Origin: Clostridium sp.
Lineage (GTDB): Bacteria; Bacillota; Clostridia; Lachnospirales; Lachnospiraceae
Length of the DNA: 11,218 bases
NCBI GenBank assembly: GCA_004554205.1
Contig: SFNH01000062.1
Span: forward strand, 1-11,218
Direction of reading: 5' to 3'
In this document: piece by piece, positions 6,824 to 11,218 of the stretch
Position numbering within the stretch: position 1 is the first letter of the stretch
Layout: each line of letters starts with the position of its first letter
Notes under the pieces: generated by a model
Databases searched by the model: none
What the model was told of the DNA's origin: nothing
The model's input: the letters and a program-made list of their open reading frames with translations, nothing else
Program-made: the position numbers and the translations under genes

Positions 6824-7249
6824 ATGGAGGCAGTATTTGATGATTCTTTGGTGACGGGCAACGAGATGATCGATACGCAGCACAAGGAGCTGATCAACCG
6901 GATCAACAAGCTTCTGCTCATCTGCGCGAATGAGAGGTCAGCGAAGCGCGAGGCGGTGGAGACGCTTGATTATCTGGCGGAGTATACGGATTTCCACTTT
7001 AACGCGGAGGAGAAACTCCAGGAGGAGATCGGCTATCCGGGCATCGAGGAGCACAAAGAGAAGCATGAGGAGCTGCGCAGGGTCGTAAAGGAACTCCACG
7101 AAATGTTGGAGGAGCAGGAAGGCCCCACCGATGAGTTTGTGGAGCAGGTCAATAAAAATGTGACCGCATGGCTTTACAACCATATCCGCGGCTTCGACCG
7201 GTCTGTCGCGGAGTACCGCTTTATGCGCGACAACGCAGGGCTTATTTAG
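6824..7249 (+). CDS. Bacterial hemerythrin (single domain)
   Basis: This 141-residue single-domain hemerythrin is a four-helix bundle that holds an oxo-bridged di-iron centre and binds O2. All seven ligands are in place: H20, H58, E62, H77, H81, H120 and D125, in the usual HxxxE, HxxxH and HxxxxD spacings. In anaerobes such proteins are thought to sense or scavenge oxygen or to store iron. No signalling domain is fused here. AAGGAG lies about 5-6 nt before the ATG. It is monocistronic, divergent from ispE, and its 3' end is closely followed by a repeat element. Confidence 0.93.
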   Translation: MEAVFDDSLVTGNEMIDTQHKELINRINKLLLICANERSAKREAVETLDYLAEYTDFHFNAEEKLQEEIGYPGIEEHKEKHEELRRVVKELHEMLEEQEGPTDEFVEQVNKNVTAWLYNHIRGFDRSVAEYRFMRDNAGLI

Positions 7250-7260
7250 CTTTAAGCTTC

Positions 7261-7361
7261 GCAGCAGTTCAGCTAAGCGGCTCACCTCGGTCGCGGACGA
7301 GGTTTTCGCTTTTGTTCGGTCGCCGGATGTAAAACTTTTGCTCGCATGGCTGAACTGTTGC
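7261..7361. mobile_element. Small inverted-repeat element (MITE-like), contains repeat copy B
   Basis: GCAGCAGTTCAGC (7261-7273) and GCTGAACTGTTGC (7349-7361) are reverse complements with one G:T difference, bounding a 101-bp element. Inside, 7281-7345 is the inverted counterpart of the repeat at 891-950. A 12-mer of the right end (GGCTGAACTGTT, 7348-7359) recurs inverted at 10791-10802. The element is non-coding, starts 12 bp after the hemerythrin stop and ends 29 bp before the next promoter. No clear target-site duplication is visible, and a REP-like structured repeat is an alternative to a MITE. Confidence 0.55.
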
Positions 7362-7384
7362 AGCTGTTGTAAAAATATTCCATA

Positions 7385-7428
7385 TACCTATTGACACGGT
7401 AGGTAAATAGATGTATGATACATACATC
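7385..7428 (+). promoter_or_regulatory. Promoter of the amino-acid ABC operon with overlapping dyads
   Basis: TTGACA (7391-7396) and TATGAT (7414-7419), 17 bp apart, form a near-consensus promoter starting near 7426. TACCTA (7385-7390) and TAGGTA (7400-7405) form a 6-bp dyad around the -35 box. GATGTATG-ATA-CATACATC (7410-7428) forms a perfect 8-bp dyad over the -10 box, and it contains a second, odd palindrome, ATGTATGATACAT (7411-7423). Repressor binding at either dyad would block RNA polymerase. The TACCTA/TAGGTA layout recalls sites of Rrf2-family sulfur and iron-sulfur regulators (CymR, IscR); that comparison is from memory. Confidence 0.65.
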
Positions 7429-7465
7429 GAATTTGAGCAACCAGTCAGGAAAGGAGAGGAATGCA

Positions 7466-7582
7466 ATGTATAGAACAGACAATTCTTACAGATTCGCCAG
7501 GTGTTGTAGCCGAATGCTGTTCTCCCGGGCATATCTGTATGGCCAGGTGCATTCGTCTGCTTTGTGTTGCACCGATGTATGA
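7466..7582 (+). CDS. Cysteine-rich leader peptide (candidate attenuator peptide)
   Basis: This 38-codon frame lies about 40 nt into the predicted leader of the ABC operon. AAAGGAG sits 9 nt before its ATG, the same spacing as at the prolyl isomerase gene. It encodes Cys at 13, 14, 34 and 35, as two adjacent pairs (TGT TGT at 7502-7507 and TGT TGC at 7565-7570). The stop comes three codons after the second pair. There is no signal peptide or membrane segment. Downstream are alternative RNA structures and a terminator, and the operon resembles a cysteine importer, so ribosome stalling at Cys codons is a natural reading. A second frame from ATG 7461 overlaps and is also Cys-rich (six Cys in 44), but its ribosome-site spacing is only 4 nt. 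Too short for homology-based certainty. Confidence 0.55.
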   Translation: MYRTDNSYRFARCCSRMLFSRAYLYGQVHSSALCCTDV

Positions 7583-7622
7583 CATTTCAATATGAAATGC
7601 TGCAATGCCATTTGCCCGGGAG
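7522..7622 (+). ncRNA. Structured leader RNA (branched fold, candidate antiterminator)
   Basis: CTCCCGGGCA (7522-7531) pairs perfectly with TGCCCGGGAG (7613-7622), closing a domain. Inside are ATGGC/GCCAT (7539-7543 with 7607-7611), GGTGCA/TGCACC (7546-7551 with 7568-7573, spanning the second Cys codon pair) and CATTTCA/TGAAATG (7583-7589 with 7593-7599, 3-nt loop). The fold resembles a three-way junction. The 3' arm of the closing stem shares 7618-7622 with the terminator stem, so the two cannot coexist. It matches no riboswitch class I can recognise (not T-box, lysine, SAM, glycine or TPP by conserved motifs). Confidence 0.5.
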
Positions 7623-7643
7623 CTTTGTAAGCCCCCGTTTTTT
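7617..7643 (+). terminator. Leader terminator upstream of the ABC operon
   Basis: CGGGAGCTT (7617-7625) pairs with AAGCCCCCG (7629-7637), with one internal A-C mismatch and a 3-nt loop, and is followed by six Ts and then ATTT. It lies about 100 bp before the binding-protein start and about 190 nt after the predicted transcript start. It therefore either ends a short RNA or attenuates the operon. Its left arm overlaps the closing stem of the leader domain. Confidence 0.7.
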
Positions 7644-7740
7644 ATTTCACAGGACGCATTTTCCTATGAAAAAATGCTCAAATTCCCTGCATAACACGAT
7701 TATATTACTTGATAAATTTATTGAAAAGAGGTAGAAGATT

Positions 7741-8616
7741 ATGAAAAAACATTTGAAAAGAACAGGCGCGGCGCTTCTCGGATTAGCGCTCACAGTATCC
7801 TCTCTTGCGGGCTGCGGCTCAAAGCAGGCAGCGACCTCCGGCACAGACGCGGGCGCGGCAGGCGGTGCGGTATACAGGACTGTCGATGAGATTAAAAAGA
7901 GCGGAACGATCAACATCGGCGTTTTCTCTGACAAGAGCCCGTTTGGCTATGTGGACGAGAACGGCGAGTACCAGGGCTATGATGTTTACTTCGCCAATCG
8001 TATCGGCGAGGATCTCGGAGTTAAGATCAATTATGTTTCGACCGAAGCCGCGAATCGGATCGAGTATCTGCAGACCGGTAAGGTGGATATCATTCTGGCA
8101 AACTTCACGGTGACGGAAGAACGCGCACAGGAAGTCGACTTCGCGCTTCCTTACATGAATGTGGCGCTGGGCGTCGTTTCCCCCGACAGCGCGGTGATTA
8201 CCAGCCTGGATGAGATCGGGGCCGATGATGAGGTGATCGTTATTTCCGGGACCACCGCAGAGACGTATCTGGAAAAGAACCACCCGAACATCAAGCTTCA
8301 GAAATACGATGCTTATGCCGAGGCCAAAACCGCGTTTGAGAATGGCAATGGCGTCGCATGGGCCAATGACAATACCGAGGTCATAGCATTCGCTATTGAG
8401 AATCCCGGATACACGGTTGGGATTCCCTCCCTCGGCAGCGCAGATACCATCGCGCCGGCAGTCACCAAAGGCAACGAAAGTTTGTTGAGCTGGCTTAACG
8501 ATGAGATTATTGCTCTGGGCAAGGAAAACTTCTTCCACGCGGATTACGAAGCTACTCTTCTGGACACCTACGGCGCTGACTATAAAGACACTCTGGTTGT
8601 AGAGGGGAAGCAGTAG
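7741..8616 (+). CDS. Amino-acid ABC transporter substrate-binding lipoprotein, probably cysteine (CjaA-like)
   Basis: This 291-residue family-3 solute-binding protein captures an amino acid outside the membrane and delivers it to the permeases encoded next. It has a lipoprotein signal: KK and KR near the start, a hydrophobic core, and lipobox LAGC with the lipidated cysteine at C25. A Ser/Gly/Ala-rich linker follows to about residue 45. The folded part begins at IGVFSDKSPFGYVDENGEYQ and includes EAANRIEYL, KVDIILANFT, the TTAETYL turn, and a late IAPAVTKGN. These blocks closely resemble Campylobacter CjaA, a cysteine-binding protein, as I remember it. The Cys-rich leader ORF upstream agrees with cysteine as substrate. 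Cystine or another polar amino acid remains possible. It is the first structural gene after the attenuator-like leader, with GAGG before the ATG. Confidence 0.9.
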   Translation: MKKHLKRTGAALLGLALTVSSLAGCGSKQAATSGTDAGAAGGAVYRTVDEIKKSGTINIGVFSDKSPFGYVDENGEYQGYDVYFANRIGEDLGVKINYVSTEAANRIEYLQTGKVDIILANFTVTEERAQEVDFALPYMNVALGVVSPDSAVITSLDEIGADDEVIVISGTTAETYLEKNHPNIKLQKYDAYAEAKTAFENGNGVAWANDNTEVIAFAIENPGYTVGIPSLGSADTIAPAVTKGNESLLSWLNDEIIALGKENFFHADYEATLLDTYGADYKDTLVVEGKQ

Positions 8617-8650
8617 CCGCTCAGTCCGCAGCCGAGGCGCCGACCGCGGC
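8616..8650 (+). other. GC-rich hairpin between binding protein and first permease
   Basis: GCCGC (8616-8620) pairs with GCGGC (8646-8650), with further possible pairing inside (GTC/GAC and CGC/GCG). It begins at the last base of the binding-protein stop codon and has no T-tract. In binding-protein operons such hairpins often protect the upstream message, giving more binding protein than permease. That role is inferred here. Confidence 0.35.
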
Positions 8651-8682
8651 ATGACATTAACGAGAGAGGCAAATAAAATATT

Positions 8683-9342
8683 ATGGATTTTAATGTGATT
8701 AGTTCTTACCTGCCGCTGTATGTGGATGCCCTGATTCTGACACTTCGCATCGGATGGCAGGGAGTTATGCTGGCCTTCCTGCTGGGGATATCCTGCGCCG
8801 CGGTCATTCATTTTAAGATACCGATCCTTCGCAGGCTCACGGTATTTTATATTGAGCTGTTCCGCAATACGCCGCTTTTGGTTCAACTGTTCTTTCTGTA
8901 TTTTGCCCTTCCTAAAATCGGCCTGCGCATTTCGCCGTCGGTCTGCGGCACCTGGGGGCTCGGACTTTTGGGCGGAGCTTACATGGCGGAGACATTTCGA
9001 AGCGGTCTGGACAATATACCGGTGATTCAATCAGAAAGCGCGCAGAGCCTTGGCATGAACCGGCTGCAGGTTTTCAGGCATGTGATTCTGCCTCAGGCGG
9101 TATCCTCGAGCGTTCCGGGACTGGTGGCAAATGTGATCTTCCTGCTGAAGGAGACCAGCGTTTTTTCCACCATCAGCCTGATGGATCTGATGTTCACGGC
9201 AAAGGATCTCATCGGTATGTACGCCAAGACCATCGAATGTCTGGCGCTGCTGGTGGTATTTTACCTGATCATGCTGCTGCCGGTTTCCGCGCTGGGAAGC
9301 TTCGTGGAGAGGAGGCTGCGCCATGCAGAGTTTGGGGATTGA
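8683..9342 (+). CDS. Amino-acid ABC transporter permease 1 (HisM/TcyB type)
   Basis: This 219-residue permease of the polar amino-acid (His/Glu/Gln/Arg/Cys) family has about five membrane segments. ELFRNTPLLVQLFFLYF (58-74) is the typical second-segment block. The EAA loop that contacts the ATPase spans about residues 102-124 (AETFRSGLDNIP, then ESAQSLG), followed by VILPQAV. The ribosome site is weak: AGAGG lies 13 nt before the ATG, which would lower expression relative to the binding protein. It overlaps the next permease gene by 20 bp. The paired permeases probably form a heterodimer in the membrane. Confidence 0.93.
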   Translation: MDFNVISSYLPLYVDALILTLRIGWQGVMLAFLLGISCAAVIHFKIPILRRLTVFYIELFRNTPLLVQLFFLYFALPKIGLRISPSVCGTWGLGLLGGAYMAETFRSGLDNIPVIQSESAQSLGMNRLQVFRHVILPQAVSSSVPGLVANVIFLLKETSVFSTISLMDLMFTAKDLIGMYAKTIECLALLVVFYLIMLLPVSALGSFVERRLRHAEFGD

Positions 9343-9997
9343 CGTTCTTTTCAAAGGGACAAATTTTTTCAGGCTGCTCGGCGGCCTCTGGGTGGCTATA
9401 CGCATCAGCCTGATCTCAGTGGCGGTCAGCCTTGTCCTGGGACTTGTGGCGGGCGTCTTGATGACATCGAAAAATAAAATCCTGAAAGCGTTTTTCCGCG
9501 TCTATCTGGAAATTGTGCGGATCATGCCCCAGATGGTGCTGCTTTTTGTGGTTTACTTCGGCACGACAAGAGTATTCGGCTGGAATCTGGAGGCGGAGGC
9601 TTCAGCCATCATAGTATTCAGCTTCTGGGGTACTGCCGAGATGGGGGATCTGGTGAGAGGAGCGCTCATCAGCATTCCCAAAATTCAGTATGAGAGTTCG
9701 GAGGCGCTGGGATTGACGCCGGAGCAGACTTACATTTATGTGATTCTGCCGCAGACAGTCCGTCGTCTCATCCCGCTTTCGATCAATCTGATAACCAGAA
9801 TGATAAAAACGACCAGCCTTGTCATGATGATCGGAATCGTGGAAGTGTTAAAGGTCGCGCAGCAGATCATAGAGGCAAATCGAAGGACGTCGCCCAATGC
9901 GGCGTTCGGCGTGTTTGGCGTCGTTTTCCTGCTGTATTTCCTGATCTGCTGGCCGATCAGCCGGTTGGCGGGATATTTGGAAGAGAGGTGGTCCTGA
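9323..9997 (+). CDS. Amino-acid ABC transporter permease 2
   Basis: This 224-residue second permease has the same family fold. It starts 20 bp inside permease 1, with GAGGAGG 8 nt before the ATG. EIVRIMPQMVLLFVVYF (63-79) corresponds to RNTPLLVQ in permease 1, with RIMPQ as a variant. The EAA loop is at about 106-130 (EMGDLVRGALISIP, then ESSEALG), followed by VILPQTVRRLIP. The sequence diverges enough from permease 1 to imply an obligate heterodimer, not a recent duplication. Its stop overlaps the ATPase start (TGATG). Confidence 0.93.
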   Translation: MQSLGIDVLFKGTNFFRLLGGLWVAIRISLISVAVSLVLGLVAGVLMTSKNKILKAFFRVYLEIVRIMPQMVLLFVVYFGTTRVFGWNLEAEASAIIVFSFWGTAEMGDLVRGALISIPKIQYESSEALGLTPEQTYIYVILPQTVRRLIPLSINLITRMIKTTSLVMMIGIVEVLKVAQQIIEANRRTSPNAAFGVFGVVFLLYFLICWPISRLAGYLEERWS

Positions 9998-10737
9998 TGG
10001 AACAGACAATTTTAAAAATCAATCATCTTCACAAGGAATTCGGGGATCATGTCATACTGAATGATTTTAACCTCGAGGTCAAAAAGGGCGAGGTGATCGT
10101 CATTATCGGGCCGTCCGGCTGCGGGAAAAGTACGCTCCTGCGCTGCCTGAATGCGCTGGAGGATATACAGGGCGGAGAGGTTCTGCTGGATGGAGAACCG
10201 GTCAAAAAGGGCTCAAAAACGGTTTCGGCGATGCGCCAGAAAATCGGCATGGTTTTCCAAAGCTACGACCTCTTTCCGCACAAGACGATCCTGGAAAATA
10301 TTTTGCTTGCGCCGTTAAAGGTGCAGAAACGGAGCCGTTCGGAAGCGGAAAAAGAGGCGCTAAACCTCCTCACAAAGGTTGGGCTCGCAGATCGAAGGAA
10401 TGACTATCCCCGTCAGCTTTCGGGCGGACAAAAGCAGCGAATTGCCATTGTCCGTGCTCTTATCATGCACCCGGAGATCCTCCTGTTAGATGAGATCACG
10501 GCGGCTCTGGATCCGGAGATGGTGCATGAGGTACTGGAGGTGGTTCTCTCCCTGGCCGGAAATGGCAGCACGATGTTGATCGTCACCCATGAGATGTCGT
10601 TTGCCAGAGCAATCGCGGATCGTGTCCTGTTTTTAGAGCATGGCGAAATTGTGGAGGAGAGCGATGCGCCGAAGGCATTTTTTGAAAAGCCGATGACGGA
10701 GCGGGCACAGCAGTTTCTTCGTTCGTTTGAATACTGA
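9997..10737 (+). CDS. Amino-acid ABC transporter ATP-binding protein
   Basis: This 246-residue ATPase powers the importer. It has Walker A GPSGCGKST (38-46), the Q-loop glutamine at about 88 in FQSYDLFPH, the signature LSGGQ (141-145), Walker B ILLLDE (161-166) and the switch histidine at about 198. After the Walker B glutamate the motif reads ITAALDPE, where most polar amino-acid ATPases have PTSALDPE. ATG 9997 is chosen because it overlaps the permease stop (TGATG) and has GAGAGGTGG upstream; an in-frame GTG at 9988 lies within that ribosome site. It is the last gene of the operon, and I see no strong terminator after it. Confidence 0.95.
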   Translation: MEQTILKINHLHKEFGDHVILNDFNLEVKKGEVIVIIGPSGCGKSTLLRCLNALEDIQGGEVLLDGEPVKKGSKTVSAMRQKIGMVFQSYDLFPHKTILENILLAPLKVQKRSRSEAEKEALNLLTKVGLADRRNDYPRQLSGGQKQRIAIVRALIMHPEILLLDEITAALDPEMVHEVLEVVLSLAGNGSTMLIVTHEMSFARAIADRVLFLEHGEIVEESDAPKAFFEKPMTERAQQFLRSFEY

Positions 10738-10787
10738 TATATATATCATGAGATCAACTCCATCTTAATTAAATAAATTCCATAAAC

Positions 10788-11046
10788 GGTAACAGTTCAG
10801 CCGTGCGGCGTTTCCCACAGACTTCACGCCGCTTAAGCCCGGGCAGACAGTCCCGCGTGACACGCTGCGTTTCCTACTCGGTCCGCGCGCCTATTAGCCG
10901 CCAGTCGCGCAAACTCGCCTACGGCAGCTGGCGCAGACCTCGCTACGGAAGCCTCGCTATCGTCAGCGGGCCTGTCTTCCGGGGCCTTGCGGCTGATATT
11001 GTCCTGTCCCGGGGGCGCGCTGCGCGTGCTACTCGAGTGACCTTGT
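10788..11046. repeat. GC-rich non-coding segment with repeat-family end sequence
   Basis: AACAGTTCAGCC (10791-10802) is the inverted copy of the 12-mer at the right end of the 7261-7361 element. It marks the change from AT-rich spacer (10738-10790) to very GC-rich DNA. Local hairpins include GCGGCGT/ACGCCGC (10805-10811 with 10826-10832) and CGCCAG/CTGGCG around 10900-10940. Short frames are open on both strands, but none has a ribosome site or familiar content. It ends where the transposase fragment begins. It may be a larger dispersed repeat or recombination debris. Confidence 0.45.
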
Positions 11047-11047
11047 A

Positions 11048-11218
11048 ATGCGGCAGTACACGCAGGCGCGCGCAAAGAGCGGAAAGATGTTCACATACAG
11101 GGATATCAAGCGGGTGTACTCGATCGTACTGATCCAGAAGAGCACGGAGGAATTCCATCGTCTGCCGGATGAGTACCTGCACCACGCGAAGCAGGTGTTT
11201 GACACAGGGCTTGAGATG
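11048..11218 (+). pseudogene. PD-(D/E)XK nuclease-family transposase remnant, N-terminus missing, runs off window
   Basis: The frame from 11048 to the window end reads 57 residues, including FTYRDIKRVYSIVLIQKS, then EEFHRLPDEYLHHAKQV and DTGLEM. This is the middle portion of Rpn/PD-(D/E)XK nuclease-type putative transposases of Lachnospiraceae, as I remember the family (about 300 residues). The segment normally sits past residue 100, so the catalytic N-terminal third is absent. The upstream frame is open back to 10997 but encodes GC-rich sequence unlike the family. The ATG at 11048 has no ribosome site. A 5'-truncated remnant is the best reading; whether the 3' part is intact cannot be seen. 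Confidence 0.6.

Noticed and set aside
7426..7643. 6S RNA or SRP RNA
   Set aside because: The transcript length is similar, but the 5' and 3' ends of the predicted RNA do not pair. The SRP tetraloop and asymmetric loop motif are missing, and the leader leads directly into an operon.
7666..7734. Second short ORF (MKKCSN start) between the leader terminator and the binding protein
   Set aside because: It has no ribosome site, a single Cys, and A/T-rich composition that gives ATG-AAA-AAA starts by chance.
7426..7740. T-box or another known riboswitch in the ABC operon leader
   Set aside because: There is no T-box antiterminator core (GGGTGGNACCGCG-like) and no conserved lysine, SAM, glycine or TPP motif by eye. 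The Cys-codon ORF offers a simpler explanation.
7819..9030. A 403-codon open frame on the minus strand across the binding protein and permease
   Set aside because: It lies antisense to two well-supported genes, has no recognisable domains, and is explained by the codon bias of the real genes.
10735..10748. TGATATATATATCA palindrome at the ATPase stop
   Set aside because: It is a simple TA repeat that is self-complementary by nature, with no T-tract or nearby promoter to give it a role.
10803..11075. Overlapping 80-residue frames on both strands
   Set aside because: GC-rich DNA has few stop codons. The products are Arg/Ala/Ser-rich, lack a ribosome site and resemble no family.
1..11218. CRISPR array, tRNA or rRNA genes
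   Set aside because: I saw no regularly spaced short repeats, cloverleaf-like sequence or rRNA-like sequence anywhere in the window.

Overview
The window looks like chromosomal DNA from a gut-type Clostridia, most likely a Lachnospiraceae relative. The evidence is Gram-positive AAGGAG-type ribosome sites, sigma-A promoters with 17-bp spacers, a lipoprotein-type binding protein, MEP-pathway isoprenoid synthesis, a YesL/DUF624 protein, and a remnant of the PD-(D/E)XK nuclease transposases common in that family. Most genes are fairly GC-rich. The first gene is clearly AT-rich and looks acquired.

Layout. 7-888: an AT-rich gene, possibly a type II restriction endonuclease, whose end abuts a dispersed repeat (891-950). 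1028-1951: a Ca2+/Na+ exchanger with its own promoter and a strong terminator. 1996-2272: a non-coding stretch with two perfect hairpins and a promoter. 2282-5047: a same-strand run of 4-alpha-glucanotransferase (malQ), a cyclophilin-type prolyl isomerase and a YesL-like membrane protein. This converges on a minus-strand pair, ispE followed by a FadR-type GntR regulator (5069-6638). The promoter of that pair carries a TTGTATACAA palindrome at the predicted start site. 6824-7249: a single-domain hemerythrin with all seven iron ligands.

7250-7740 is the most interesting part. A 101-bp element with 13-bp terminal inverted repeats (7261-7361) contains an inverted copy of the repeat at 891-950. 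It is followed by a near-consensus promoter overlapped by two or more dyads, and then a long structured leader. The leader encodes a short cysteine-rich peptide with two Cys-Cys pairs. It then offers a choice between a 10-bp long-range stem and an intrinsic terminator that share the same bases. Downstream is a four-gene polar amino-acid ABC operon (7741-10737: lipoprotein binding protein, two permeases, ATPase). Its binding protein resembles the Campylobacter cysteine-binding protein CjaA, from memory. Together these suggest a cysteine-uptake operon controlled by cysteine-codon attenuation in a Firmicute, possibly with a sulfur-responsive repressor on the promoter. This is inferred from sequence only.

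10788-11218: a GC-rich non-coding segment that begins with the same 12-mer found in the terminal repeat of the 7261-7361 element. It is joined to a PD-(D/E)XK transposase fragment that lacks its N-terminal part and runs off the window.
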